A stretch of 64,000 nucleotides of DNA from Cladorhizidae sp. MBARI D1340-BT2 (GCA_028752905.1 JAQNBH010000007.1:11226419-11290418); one strand, 5' to 3'. Positions 32,300 to 44,539 are shown, numbered from the stretch's first letter. The notes: generated by a model from the letters alone, not told the origin. Program-made: numbers and translations.

Positions 32300-32895
32300 G
32301 CGCACGCTAATTAGGGGGCGTGGTCGAAAATTCGCGCCGTATATAAAATTAATGTCCCTTATGGAAAGTTGGCAAGTATGCAAGCTCAACACCCGATTGC
32401 CCCATGGACTCAACTCTCTCTATGCATAAATGCACACACACTTTCTCTTAAATAATTCTTTTCCTTCACAAACTGTCCAAATCACCATTTGTAAATCACC
32501 TTATTAAACTTAATGTTCGACATATTCACCATAATTTTTTTATCCCAAAATCCACAAGTAAATAAATCACCATCACTAAATTATTTCCACTTTTTCCAAT
32601 TACTTATGGTTTGTTATTGTTATTCTTTGTAACCACCGAATCATATTCATCCAATACCCACCGCACTTATCTTCCTAGCCACTACCTTATAAGTCACCCT
32701 CACTGCATGTATCTCACTCTTTGATGACAAAGCAGCTCCGACCTGCGAAACGTCGAGTGTTTAATAAATTTTTCCGAACTCAGCTACTTGAACTTGAACT
32801 CTAAAGAAACAAGCCAAATACCACCGCAAAACAGATAACAGCCACTTGAAATTTCCAACTAAAAGATAAACAAACACCACCAACAACAAGAGAAC
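32300..32895 (+). mobile_element. Probable Penelope-like terminal repeat with hammerhead-like motif
   Basis: Near 32706-32756 the order is CACTC, TTTGATGA, a hairpin GCAGCTCCGACCTGC, GAAACGTC, GAGTG. CACTC pairs with GAGTG as stem I, GCAG with CTGC as stem II, and GAAACGTC has the box and cleavage triplet of a hammerhead with minimal stem III. The CTGATGA box has one change, and a CAAA bulge precedes stem II, so activity is doubtful. A TATA-like TATATAAAA lies at about 32340. AAACGTCGAGTGTTTAATAA and the following segment lead into an ORF at 32901. Confidence 0.45.
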
Positions 32896-32900
32896 AGGTC

Positions 32901-33161
32901 ATGAACGAGCCAGAAACATCAGTCTGCAGGTCAGACAGGCCTTCATTGGCAGAACCTGCAGAAATAGATAAACATCACAATCAGACTCCATACCTTGCAA
33001 GTTCACCAACTACCTCTGAATTACTTGATTACATGGTACACACCCCTCAATCAGATAGTGAAAATGATAATCAAACAGGACTACAAAGCAATCACAATGG
33101 CATTGGGCGCACTCTTGCAGGCCCCAGCCCTGCCCCAACCCCAGCTCTAATTACATGGTGA
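32901..33161 (+). CDS. Short Ser/Pro/Gln-rich ORF, possible N-terminus of a retroelement protein
   Basis: The 86-codon frame starts MNEPETSVCRSDRPSLAEPA and is polar, without membrane segments or motifs. It follows the hammerhead-like segment, the position where a Penelope-type ORF would start. It runs into the inverted repeat element that starts at 33148. I do not recognise it, and it may be a chance frame. Confidence 0.25.
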   Translation: MNEPETSVCRSDRPSLAEPAEIDKHHNQTPYLASSPTTSELLDYMVHTPQSDSENDNQTGLQSNHNGIGRTLAGPSPAPTPALITW

Positions 33162-34216
33162 ATGTCAAATGGTGTCAACTGGGCTAGGGCTAGATCTAGG
33201 GGGTAGGGCTAAGGCTAGGGATGTCAATTGGCTTAGCCTTGTGATATTTTTTTGCCATTTCTGCTAAATAACTTGCGGCATTTATACTAAATTTCACTGC
33301 AAACCATATGCTATTTCCTATACTAATACACACACACACATGCACTAACCACATACATACGTGCGCACAAAATGCATGGTGTACCATTGAGGCTTGTTGC
33401 TATAGGCTAGGTGAGCGCACAAGCTTTACACAGACTTGGGGGGAACTAGAGTAGCTTGACGCAGACTTGGACAGAACTACAGTAGCTGGACACTGACTTG
33501 GGGAGAACTAGAATAGCTTGACAGATTTGGGGGGAACTAGAGTAACTTGACACAGACTTTGGGGTAACTATAGTAAGCTTGGCACAGACTTGGGGAGAAC
33601 TAGAGTAGCTTGACACAGACTTGGGGGGAACTAGAGTAGCTTGACACAGACTTGGGGCGAACTAGAGTAGCTTGACACAGACTTGGGGGTAACTAGAGTA
33701 GCTTGACACAGACTTGGGGGGAACTAGAGTAGCTGACAGACTTGGGGGGAACTAGAGTAGCTTGACACAGACTTGGGGGGAACTAGAGTAGCTTGACACA
33801 GACTTAGGGGGAACTAGAGTAGCTTGACACAGACTTGGGGGGAACTAGAGTAGCCTAACACAGACTTGGGGGGAACTAGAGTAGCTTGACACAGACTTGG
33901 GGAGAATTAGAGTAGCTTGACACAGACTTGGGGGTAACTAGAGTAGTTTGACACAGACTTGGGGGGAACTAGAGTAACTTGACACAGACTTGGGGGGAAC
34001 TAGAGTAGCTTGACACAGACTTGGGGGGAACTAGAGTAGCTTGACATAGACTTGAGGGGAACTAGAGTAGCTTGACACAGACTTGGGGGGAACTAGAGTA
34101 GCTTGACACAGACTTGGGGGGAACTAGAATAGCTTGACAGATTTGGGGGGAATAGAGTGGCTTGACACAGACTTAGCTGGAACAGCCAACACCATTTGAC
34201 ATTCACCATGTAATTA
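33148..34216. mobile_element. Element bounded by perfect 28-bp terminal inverted repeats, filled with minisatellite
   Basis: Bases 33148-33175 (starting TAATTACATGGTGAATGTCA) and 34189-34216 are perfect reverse complements over 28 bases. Inside are a GGGCTA block, a CA-rich part and the 31-bp minisatellite. There is no coding capacity. Outside the repeats I do not see a convincing target duplication. The right end lies within the left arm of the large inverted repeat, and its counterpart near 39745-39790 is diverged. Confidence 0.6.
33415..34190 (+). repeat. 31-bp minisatellite, about 25 units
   Basis: The unit is AGTAGCTTGACACAGACTTG plus GGGGGAACTAG with few changes. The same unit in reverse complement fills 39798-40275 and 42490-42915. 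Confidence 0.95.
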
Positions 34217-35875
34217 CTGTAGTCAATCTAACCATAGCAATGACCACATCACTGGCACAGCCTCCCTTGACACATCCAAGAACCACACAAAGTTCCTGTC
34301 CTGAACTAGAACCATAGAATGAGTTTTCCTGTGATCTTGTATGACTTTGTGTTGGGAATACAATACAAACAAATAATATCATAGCTACAGGAGAGAGACA
34401 CTGAAAGCAACAATTCGCAGGGAGAAGCCGCTACACTACTTCCGTATCAAAGATTTCATGTGCCTGGAGAAACATAATAATTATGTAACCCAATGACTTG
34501 ACACATTAAACAACACTGAGTGGGGTCGGATTCCCTAAGGTTGTCACCTAACATGCTGTTACTACGAGTTCAGTGTGTGTGGGTGTGTCCAGTGTTATAA
34601 AGTTCTGCTACCCGATAAAGGTCATCAGATTGAGCAACAGGTTGATTGGAACTAATTAGCAGGGAATTATTTTTCCCCCAATTATGCTAGGAATGCAAAT
34701 TACTTACGGAAGGGAAATGGACTGAGAGCAGTCGGAAAAGAGCAGGAAATCATAGGCATGATCTCATTTTATCCCCTCATTCAGACACCATGCATCCATT
34801 AGTAATGGTGATGCCAGCTAAGTGTGAAAATTACCATATTCGGGCATCTTGGAACCTGTTGGTGCTGTATCTCAGAGATCTCCCGTAACTTGGAAATTAA
34901 TACCCACTACTCTCCCACAGCTCAAAGAGGTTGTAAATGATTGAGTTTGGAAGCATGGTTGTAATGCTCTAGTCTAGACTGCTCCAGGGATAACACATTT
35001 GGGTAAAGGAGCCTATAACACCATAGTTACTCTTGCAGTCCAGGAGTGAGGTCAGGGGTCAGCATATTGCAGAGTCAGCACAAGCATAAACCATGTGAAG
35101 TGGGTGGAGCTACAACTGCCTACAACTGGAAATCTTAGGAGGTAGGGAAGGGTGGCGTCTCTTACCCCGCAGATCTCACGGGTAATTAATATATAAACCT
35201 CCGTGTGCCCAAACACACCCGGAGGAGTGCTCTGTAGTGGCTCAGCACCTATTTAAAAATGGTGGTTGTGAAAGATACATAACTGACATTTCTCTCTGCC
35301 TTTCTGTGCTTCTTTCAGGGTCTTGAGCTAGAAATAGTCCCTGTAAATGTTACCAGGTTGTTAAGCTGGGCGCTTATTGTGTCCGACACCAACAAAATGA
35401 TGGGTTGGTAGAGGGACGATACCATTTTTTTAGAATCTTAAATTACAAAAAAAAATTGCCTTGCCGATTCTAGAGCTCCAAAGATTCTGAACACTTCATC
35501 CTATGAACATCTCTGTGTGCTCTCATTTTGATTAAGAACTGTTCCATAGGTATATTCATGCTCACAATCAATGTGGGTCTCAAAACCAGAATGCACAAAT
35601 CCCCAACAGTTGATTAAATTTTTTTTAACATTAAAAAAATTATAATGTTTTGGACTTTATCCTTTATCATAATGACCTCTAGCTTTATGCAAGTCATTAT
35701 GAAGCATGTAGACAGGGACAGAGCAGACATACATCTGCTCTTAGCTCTACAGAAGGCAGTCAAGCAGCATATAGTGTGACATCATTGTAGATTGGAGAAT
35801 TGTAGATTGGAGAACAGTGGTCAATGGTAGAGAAAATACAACAGTCTATAAAAAAAACACTTACTTTACTTCCCT

Positions 35876-36190
35876 AACTTCAGTATCTACTAATACTTGA
35901 CCTCTGCCCTAGTACTCTACTAATACTTGACCTCTGCCCTCAGTATCTACTAATACTTGACCTCTGACTTCACTATCAACTAAAACTTGATCTCTCTGCC
36001 CTCAGTATCTACTAAAACTTGATCTCTGCCCTCACTATCTACTAACACTTGACCTCTGCCCTCAGTATCTACTAACACTTGACCTCTGCCCTCACTATCT
36101 ACTAACACTTGACATCTGCCCTAGTATCTACTAATATTTGACCTCTTCCCACAGATACTTGACCTCTGCGTTCAGTATCTACTCGATAAA
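35876..36190. repeat. 30-bp minisatellite, about ten units
   Basis: The unit is CAGTATCTACTAACACTTGA plus CCTCTGCCCT. A few decayed units in reverse complement appear at 36905-36985, so the array is part of the inverted structure. Confidence 0.9.
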
Positions 36191-36904
36191 GAAGTTTGGG
36201 TGCAGGTTTAATTAGAAGCTTTCCTCTATATAGCTGCTTTGCAGAGAAATGGATGAGGATTACTGTGATTGTCATGGTGATGGCATTCAGGAGGGGGGAA
36301 GAAGGGTTGGTTGCTCAACATACCCACATCACAAGAACATTACTCATCTCATCAAGTTGGAGAGTCTGTATCTTCATGGCTTCATCATAATTGGCTTTGC
36401 AATGGCTTGGTTGGGCCATGCATAGCAGAGATGGTTATGTTGGTGGGCTGGTGTTTTGTTTGCACACAGTCATTCAGTGAGCAGTCGTGTGGCTTCTAGC
36501 CGGTGTGGTCCTTGGTTATGTTCTTATAAGGCAGATGCGGCAGTGCCCCTACAGGCATGGGTGATGTCACTGTTGCTGCTGCTCTTGAAGTGGGGGGGGG
36601 GGGGGGGAAGGGGGTTCCGAGGGGAAATCCATTCTGCTGGTTGTTAAGTCAGAAAAAATAATTTAATAATTGAATGAGAAGAAGGAAAAGTAGGGTGGGG
36701 TTGGGGGGACCTCACGAGCAAGCCAGCTAGGATTAGAAGTGGTCCACTCCTCTCATATTTGTCATGTGATGTGAGGTAATGGACAATTCAACAATGTCGA
36801 TGTGTCAGGTCGAAGGATTAAAATATTTTTAATCACCTGTAAAAATGGAATTTGAATCAGTCTATCCTGAATATAGAATATGAAAGCTCAAAGGCAAGTA
36901 GATA
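36191..36904. other. Centre of the large inverted repeat, no gene seen
   Basis: This sequence has no mirror copy. It includes a G-run of about 15 bases near 36592-36607. Short open frames have no recognisable similarity. Confidence 0.5.
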
Positions 36905-38034
36905 TTCAGAGCAGAGGATAATTATTAGCAGATACTGAGGGCAGAGGTCAAGTATAAGTAGATATACTGAGGGCAGGGAAGTGAAGTAAGTATTTTTAAG
37001 AATTGTTATTATTTTTTAGTGTTGTATTTTCTCTACCATTGACCACTGTTCTCTAATCTACAATGATGTCCATGCTTGACTGTCTTTGGTAGAGCTAAGA
37101 GCAGATAATTAAGCTAGAGGTCTGTTCTGTCCTTGTCTACATGCTTCATAATGACTTGCTGTGTTTCACATGAAGGGGTCTTAGGGTTCCGGCAAATATT
37201 GTCCCCCTGTACCTGGTTCAAGTTTCATGGGGCAAAAATGTATTCCAAGGACTCATGCTTGCTCAGCTAATGTATGTAGATGAAGTTAGCGGATGACAGA
37301 TCTAGCGAAGTTGATTACTCATTGAGAATCTTCGAATAACCTTGGAATTCTGAATGTAAACATACAAGTGATACTATCAAACTGGTTGTTAAACTGGTGC
37401 CTCCATTAAACACCTACTCTTTGTTAATTAAGCACCTACTTGACTGTGGCTCTAAGTATCTGTTACAGTTGATCTCTTGACTGCCCCCTCCTGCTCAAAA
37501 GCCAGTGTTGTTTCCATTTCTAGAGATTCCACAGATTTGTGGATGTGATGTCCACGTCTGACCCTTACTAGGCTATGCTCAACAACAGGTCAGCCATTCA
37601 CCATCCCTTCTAGCTAGCAGCTACATGGACGATAGAAAATATTTCGTTTGCACAAGGGCACTGCTGTTGTTCAGGTGTTAAGCGGCCATTTTCTTGGCGA
37701 CTGACACAATAAGCGCTAATTAATAACTAGGCACCTTTTGTACTATTTCTCTAATCCAGATGCAGAGGAACCTCTCTTATGGCTAGGGGACCACAACCTC
37801 CCCACTTCGCCCCTCACACACACACACACACATACACCACATACACATGCACACACACACATCTGGGCATTCTCTCTATAGGCAGCTTCTTTGTACAGTA
37901 GTAATTTAGGGCTGAATTTTCCTATTAAAAGTTTGCCGGGCAAAACCGATTAGTCCCCAATGCTCTGCAAATTTTAGACTATAGAGAGGACATAGGTCAG
38001 TTACAAGTGCAAAACTATTTAGCTGGTCAAGGAA

Positions 38035-38530
38035 AAAAGGCTCTGCTGTTTCTAGCATAGGTATAGCACTTGTGTAGAGAGCTGTCTCTAGCATAGGTAT
38101 AGCACTTGTGTAGGAAGGCTGTTTCTAACATAGGTATAGCACTTGTGTAGAGAGCTGTCTATAGCATAGGTATAGCACTTGTGTAGGAAGGCTGTTTCTA
38201 ACATAGGTATAGCACTTGTGTAGGATAGCTGTCTCTAGCATAGGTATGGCACTTGTGTAGGAAGGCTGTTTCTAGCATAGGTATAGCATTTGTGTAGGAT
38301 AGCTATCTCTAGCATAGGTATGGCACTTGTGTAGGAAGGCTGTTTTCTAGCATAGGTATGGCACTTGTGTAGGATAGCTGTCCTCTAGCATAGGTATAGC
38401 ACTTGTGTAGGAGGGCTGTTTCTAGCATAGGTATAGCACTTGTGTAGGAGGGCTGTTTCTAGCATAGGTATAGCACTTGTGTAGGAGGATTGTCTCTAGC
38501 ATAGGTATGGCACTTGTGTAGGAGGATTTT
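38035..38530. repeat. 37-bp minisatellite, about 13 units
   Basis: The unit is AGCATAGGTATAGCACTTGT plus GTAGGAAGGCTGTTTCT, with an alternating GATAGCTGTCTCT variant. It occurs only in the right arm of the large inverted repeat. Confidence 0.9.
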
Positions 38531-39797
38531 AACATGGCCATCTTCCTCACAAATAAGTTGGCCAATCTTTGCACTTGTAATCTATTGTTCACTGACTGAT
38601 AAAGAAGTTATCCAAACTAGCAAATGAGCTCTAAATACATTATACATGTATTATGTATATACACATATTATATACTATCCTAAAATGGCTAGGGCATGGC
38701 ATGGCTAGAGGGCAAGTCCTATGAGCCCCAAATCCTGCCTAAGTACTTCCTGTCCCTATTCTCCCTGATCGAACCTTTTCTGGTTCCTTTGTGTGAGGCC
38801 AAATAAGGACAGGTTGAGAGAAATATCAGTGGTGTATCTCTGGCAACCACCATTTTGAATAAGTACACTTCTCCGGGTGTATTGGCATACATGGTTACCC
38901 ATGAGAGACACGTGGATGCTACGGAGTAAAGGACACCTCACCTCCCCCCTTAGACCAGTTATAGGCAGTTGTAGCTCCACCCACTTCACACGGTTTGTGC
39001 TTGTGTTGACTGTGCAATATGCTGACCCCCTCACTTCTGGACTTCAAGATGTTACTACTTTAGGGGGGATCCTTTAAGCGGGGGATCCTTTAAGCGGGTC
39101 ATCTGTGAAGCCATCAACATTTCTAGAGCTATGCTCAACCTGCAGAAAGAGTAGCAGGTGTTAATTTCCAAGTCATGTTCTTTGAGTTATGGCACCAACA
39201 GGTTCCAAGACGAAGGTGTCCTAGTGAGAAAAAAATGAGATCACACCTATAATTTCCTGCTCTTTTCTGACTGCTCCCATTCCATTTCCCTTCCATAAGT
39301 AATTTGCACTAGAACTTCTTCCTAGCATAATTGTGTGAAGGAAATAATTCCCCGCTAATTAAACTGTTGCTCAATCTGATGACCTTTTTCTGTTGGCAGA
39401 TATTCATCACACCATTCATGCACACACACATACACACATACATTGCACTCTTGACACCACGTCAGGTGAAAACATTAGAGAGATTTCTCCCAGTGTGTCA
39501 ATTCATATTGTGCATTATCCAGATATTATCTGGCATATGCCATGGTGGTGTAGGGGTTTCCCCCCTGTGAGTTGTTGCTGGGTGACAGGGATCTCGTATC
39601 TGCTGTTGTGTGTGTATTGGTTCCCAACACAAGCCATACAAGACCATCAGGAAATCTGATTCTATGGTTTTACTTCTAGTGCAGAGACTTTGTGTGTTTC
39701 TTAGATGTATCAGGGTTGGGGTCGTTGCTATGGTTATGTTGGCTAGAGTAATTACTAGGTGGTGCATGTGAAGAGTGGCTGTTGGCTGTCCAGCTCC

Positions 39798-40275
39798 CTC
39801 CAAGTCTGCGTCAAGCTACTCTAGTTCCCCCCAAGTCTGTGTCAAGATCCTGTAGTTCCTCCCGAGTCTGTGTCAAGCTCCTCTAGTTCCCCCCAAGTCT
39901 GTGTCATGCTCCTCTAGTTCCCCCAAGTCTGTGTCAAGCTACTCTAGTTCACCCAAAGTCTGTGTCAAGATGCTCTAGTTCCTCCCTAGTCTGTGTTAAA
40001 CTGCTCTAGTTCCCCCAAGTCTGTGTCAAGCTCCTCTAGTTCCTCCAAGTCTGTGTCAAGCTCCTCTAGTTCCTCTCAAGTCTGTGTCAAGCTATTCTAG
40101 TTCCCCACAAGTCTGTGTCAAGCTGCTCTAATTCTCCCCAAGTCTGTTCAAGCTACTCTAGTTCCCCCCAAGTCTGTGTCAAGCTCCTCTAGTTCCCCCG
40201 TAGTCTGTGTCGAGCTACTCTAGTTCCCCAAATCTGTGTCAAGCTGTTCTAGTTCTCACCAAGTCTGTGCTGTTA
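39798..40275 (-). repeat. 31-bp minisatellite in inverted orientation, about 15 units
   Basis: The units read CAAGTCTGTGTCAAGCTACT plus CTAGTTCCCCC, the reverse complement of the array at 33415-34190, but more diverged (CTCCTCTAG and CTGCTCTAG variants). Confidence 0.95.
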
Positions 40276-40299
40276 TTTAGGTAAATACTCTCAAATACG

Positions 40300-40640
40300 T
40301 CTAGTGATGGTGGGTGTGGTGGGCAGAGATGTGAGCATGGCGATGCATGTAGGGATGTCAGCACATGCAGTGAGTGTGGATGTGGTGGGCAAGGATGTGA
40401 GTACATAAAGTGGTGGTTATTGTGGTGGGCAGGGATGTGAGCATGTACGTCGGTGGTGGGTGTGGTTGTGAGCACATGCAATGTTGGTATGGTGGTGGAG
40501 GTTGTGAGCATGTGCAGTGGTATGGGTAAGGTTGTGAGAACATGCAATGGTGATTTGTGTGTGGGTGGGGTTGTAAGCCGTGTAGTAGGAGTGTGTAAGG
40601 TGGTTGAGGTTGTCATAGATGTGATGAGGTCTGAGTAAAG
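40300..40640. repeat. Degenerate GT-rich minisatellite
   Basis: Units around GGTGTGGTGGGCAGGGATGTGA and GAGCATG are repeated about nine times with strong divergence. Open frames on the minus strand (Thr/His/Pro-rich) come from the array. Confidence 0.75.
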
Positions 40641-41599
40641 GGTGAAATGTCTATTTAAAGGAAAAGCTTGGCATTGCCAACATTGCCCCCAGTCTTTCAC
40701 ATCTTAAGTGCCTCTAGAGGAACTCATGAGATGATTAAAGTGCCATAGGAAATTTTGTACTTGTTTAGCTGATAATATTATGTTCCACCAACTCAAATTT
40801 GGTTTTCTGTACAAGTGGTCCCCTTTCCATAGATCATGTGTGTGTGTGTTTGAGTGTATATGTGTGTATGCATGAGTGTGTGTGTGTGCATGTATGTGAG
40901 TGTGTGATTGAGCGTGGAGCTGGAGTCTGAGAAGGTAGCTGCATGGCACAGGTAAGTATAGCTGGAGTCATGTAAGGGGGAAGAGGTCTGAAAGCTGTGG
41001 TTTACCATTTGAAGTGCCATACCTTTGCACACATTCCTATGGTCCTGATTCATATATCATAATGTAGCCCATGCAGTATGCTTTCTGGTGGTAGTCTGTT
41101 TTTTGCCATGCATTTTTATATTTTGGAACTGCAAGTTGGAATGTGAAGTAAGGTCACTCAATCGAACCTGTTCAGAAAATAACTTACCAGCATCAAGTCT
41201 TGAATAACTGTGATTGATAGAGCTTTAGAAACAAATTGAGATATATATTATTATTTAAGTGGACTATGTTCATGTGAAGGGGGTCTAAAATAATAGCTAA
41301 ACACACAAACACTAATTTTGTTGGGGTGTTGATTTTGGAGCTCCATAGCTTCTGCACACTTGACTGTATGAACTTGATATGTAGCTCAAATGATAGATCT
41401 CTCTGTGTGCTCTCTTTTGATATGCTAAAGTACATGCAGCCAAAGTGTGAGTCCTCGTGTGCCTGAACTATTTGTAGTTGTAGTTTCTGATTGCTGCCAT
41501 TGTTATTGTGGCTAGAGGAAATGCTGTTCTACAGCGATCATATTCATTAGGCGCTAAACCATGACTAATTAGGAAAGAGTGGGTTCTGGAAATTTCCCT
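40641..41599. other. No gene; GT microsatellite and a foldback-arm relic
   Basis: A GT-rich tract lies at about 40835-40915. At 41330-41480, TTTGGAGCTCCATAGCTTCT, GCACACTTGACTGTATGAAC and CTCTGTGTGCTC match one arm of the foldback element at 508-1130. Confidence 0.55.
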
Positions 41600-41755
41600 C
41601 CTGCACCCCACGCTGAGTATTACTTGACCTTTTGTATGTATACACCTTGACCTTTGTTATGCACCAAGAACTTGGGTATGTACCTTGACCTCTTATATGT
41701 ACCTTTACCTTGATAATTTTATATATATCTTGACCTTGACCTTTAGTTATTTCAC
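41600..41755. repeat. Degenerate repeat around CCTTGACCTTTGTATGTA
   Basis: About six copies of a 20-25 base unit with TTGACC and TATGTA(T) are present. Confidence 0.6.
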
Positions 41756-42129
41756 TTTCGCTTTTGTCTCCCACCAAAAGGTGAGTCCAGCGACATTCGG
41801 ATTGAGCCTTGCAACCTCCCACCTCCTATTAATTTCAAGGTAGCCATGGTGACAAAATACGAGGTTCGGAGTGAGTTGAAGAGTAGTATCCTTCTCCCTG
41901 TTTTCATACGGGTAAAGGGATTTACCCCCCCCCCCCCACCCCCCAGCATGTGTAAGGTTATATACACATGTTTGACCTCACTGGCCAAAATTAATGTTTT
42001 TAATTTCCCACCCACCACAATGAACCAGACTGCTGATGTGTTATCTCTAAGTGAAGCACCTTAAGCAGGATAACACTGATTGCTGGTGTATTATCTCTAG
42101 GTAAAGCACCTCAAGCAGGAGAACACTGA

Positions 42130-42950
42130 TTGCTGGTGTTATCCAGAGAACTCTCACCCCAGTGTGTTGTTTAGTGTGTCGAGTGATTGGGTTACATATT
42201 GTGAATAATATTAGTTCTTCAGATATTATCTGCAAATGCAATCTTTGAGTAATGAGGTGGTGTTTCCCCTTGGGCGATGCTGCTTGGTATCTCGGATCTC
42301 TCACCTGCAGCTGTGATAATATTTGTTTGTATTGCATTCCAAACTCAACACAAAGCCAAATTATATCACCAGGAAATCTCATTCTATGGTTCTAGTTCAT
42401 GACAGGGACTTTGTGTGGTTTCTGGATGTGTCAGGATGGTTGTGTCAGGGGTGGGGTCGTTGCTATGGTTATGTTGCGTACTATAATAACTTTTTGGCTG
42501 TTCCAGCTCTCCCAAGTCTATATCAAGATACTCTAGTTCTCCCTAAGTGTGTTTCAAGCTACTCTAGTTCCCCCCAAGTCTGTGTCAGCTACTCTAGTTC
42601 CCCCCAAGTCTATGTCAAGCTACTCTAGTTCCCCCAAGTGTGTGTCAAGCTGCTCTAGTTTCCCCCAAGTCTGTGTCAAGCTACTCTAGATCCCCCCAAG
42701 TCTGTGTCAAGCTAATCTAGTTCCCCTTGAGTCTGTGTCAAGCTACTCTAGTTCCCCCAAGTCTGTGTCATGCTACTCTAGTTCCCCCAAATCTGTGTCA
42801 AGCTACTCTAGTTCCCCCCAAGTCCGTGTCAAGCTGCTCTAGTTCCCCCCAAGTCTGTGTCAAGCTAGTCTAGTTCCCCCCAAGTCTGTGTCAAGCTGCT
42901 CTAGTTCCCTCCACCCCAAGTTCAAACTTGTGTGTGCTTCACCTAGCCTG
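42130..42950. repeat. Third copy of the arm and 31-bp minisatellite (same orientation as the right arm)
   Basis: 42140-42490 matches the right arm near 39480-39790: CATTCTATGGTTCTAG, GGACTTTGTGTGG, GGGGTCGTTGCTATGGTTAT. Then about 14 units of the inverted 31-bp array follow (42490-42915). After the array, TTCACCTAGCC corresponds to GGCTAGGTGAGCGC just before the left array (33405), so this copy extends past the array where the second copy does not. Confidence 0.8.
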
Positions 42951-43027
42951 GGGCAGCAAACCTCGAGTGCCCACCATCAAGTTTGTGATTACTAATGCAT
43001 ACAGTTCTTGTGCAGAATTATTACGGA

Positions 43028-43215
43028 ATACTCTCTCTCTCTCTCTGTTAGTGTGTTAGTGTGTGTGTGTGAAGTGGGGATGGTGTGGAGTGTTTGTGAG
43101 TGAATCGTATGTGGGTGTTTGTTTGCGTGTGTGGGTTGTGCATGTGTATAGGTACAAGTGTGTTTGAGTTTGTGTGACTGTGCACGTGTGTGTGTGATGT
43201 GAGTGTGTGTGTGAG
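43028..43215. repeat. CT then GT microsatellite with GTGTTTGTG variants
   Basis: (CT)n at about 43029-43046 passes into GT-rich sequence to about 43215. His/Thr-rich open frames on the minus strand are artefacts. Confidence 0.85.
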
Positions 43216-43249
43216 TGGGAAGATATTGTCACAATACATAGATGTGCAC

Positions 43250-43860
43250 TATTTGTTACATTACATGTATACAGATTAAAGCTAAGGCTGGTCTTAATTA
43301 AGTTCTCTAAGACTTCCAAGTCATTGATTTTGCTCCATCGCTCCAAGTCTACCAATGCATCGCCACTGCAACCCTTCTCTCCAGCTCCACTCGAGATTTC
43401 AACAAAATCTATAAACTAGGCACTTGCTACATGAACCCTACCTAATCCTAGATCACTGGAAATGATGTAGTGTGTGCTTGTATCATTTAGGGCACTTAAT
43501 GCATACTCTATTGTAATTTTTTACGTCGCATGTTCTACTAAATACGAGTCTATTACACATACGGGATCCCCCAATGACACTACTGCACAGAAATTTGTCA
43601 GCAACTGTTTCCCTGGCACTGAAACCAGTTTGTTCCCTGGCACTGAAACCAGTTTGTTCCTTGTTTTAATTTTCCTTTTCCTTTAAATTTAAACGAAGAA
43701 CAGTGCCTGGTTTCAGTGTCGGTGAATTGTTGTTGAGAAATGCCTATCTAATTATAGCTCTTCCCTCACTCACTCACTTGGCTTCTGGCAGGATATCATT
43801 TAAATGCATCAAATAGTAACAGTTACAGGGCGGCCCAGTAGTGCTGGCACAGTCCCAGGG
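43250..43860. other. No gene seen
   Basis: One 22-base segment, TTCCCTGGCACTGAAACCAG, is directly repeated at about 43608-43655. Nothing else is recognisable. Confidence 0.4.
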
Positions 43861-43869
43861 TGTTCAACG

Positions 43870-44395
43870 TTGTTGCTTATCTAGTCCTAGACCTAGCCCT
43901 GGCATAATCCTAGCTCTAAACCCTGGCCATAACACTAGCCCTAGCCATAACTTAGCTCCAGTTCAACTAGCCCCAGCCTTGGCATAATGCTAAGCTATAG
44001 CCATTGGTCATAACCTTAACTCTGGCATAACCCTAGCTCTAACGCTAGTCTGGCATAACTCTATCCCTAACCCTAGCCCTAATACTAGCCATAACCCAAG
44101 CCCTGGCATTATCCTAGCACTAGCCCATGGCCATAACCCTAACCCTAGCCCTAATGTAGCCATAACCCAAGACCTGGCATAATCCTAGCCCTAGCCATTG
44201 GTCATAACCTTAACTCTTGCATAACCCTAGGTCTAATGCTATCCTGGCATAACTCTATCTCTAACCCTAGCCATAATGCTAGCCATAACCCAAACCCTGG
44301 CATAATCCTATCCCTAGCCCATGGCCATAACCCTAGCCCTAACCTTAGCCCTGGCATAATCCTAGTCATATCATAATCCTAGCTGGTGAAGTGGA
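43870..44395 (-). repeat. Degenerate C-rich repeat of CCCTAGCC, CCCTAACCC and GGCATAA blocks
   Basis: Variable units such as CATAACCCTAACCCTAGCCC and CCTGGCATAATCCTAG are present. The G-rich strand is minus. Related in composition to 12325-12800 but with GGCATAA inserted. Confidence 0.8.
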
Positions 44396-44539
44396 CAAGA
44401 ACTCTGAAACAAGTATTTTGTGGCTTTATCCCATCTTCTTTATCCTAACTTCACATGTATACACCACCTCCTTGAACTAACTTGAACTTCCATCCATCGG
44501 GTGCCTACCACCCTCCCAAAAGAGCTATTATTTTTAATG

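Larger units (their letters stand above)
33400..40275. repeat. Imperfect inverted repeat of about 6.9 kb (two arms around 35.9-37.0 kb)
   Basis: Left-arm landmarks return in reverse order and complement on the right. The 31-bp array at 33.4-34.2 kb returns at 39.8-40.3 kb. CTAGAACCATAGAATGAG...TTGTGTTGGGAA (34.3 kb) returns at 39.6-39.7 kb. AGCAGGAAATCATAGG (34.75 kb) returns at 39.25 kb. AGCATATTGC...GTGGAGCTACAACTGCC (35.05-35.12 kb) returns at 38.95-39.02 kb. GACCTCTAGCTTTATGC...ATTGTAGATTGGAGA (35.68-35.82 kb) returns at 37.05-37.16 kb. The right arm is about 1.2 kb longer, partly because of the array at 38035-38530. I see no gene in either arm. Confidence 0.8.

Noticed and set aside
33415..34190. 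Regularly spaced repeat as a CRISPR array
   Set aside because: Units are head-to-tail without unique spacers, and the window is eukaryotic.
41752..42064. Frames around GGGGGGGGG/CCCCCCCCC at 41.9 kb
   Set aside because: The apparent proteins are short and run through a homopolymer; no family is recognised.
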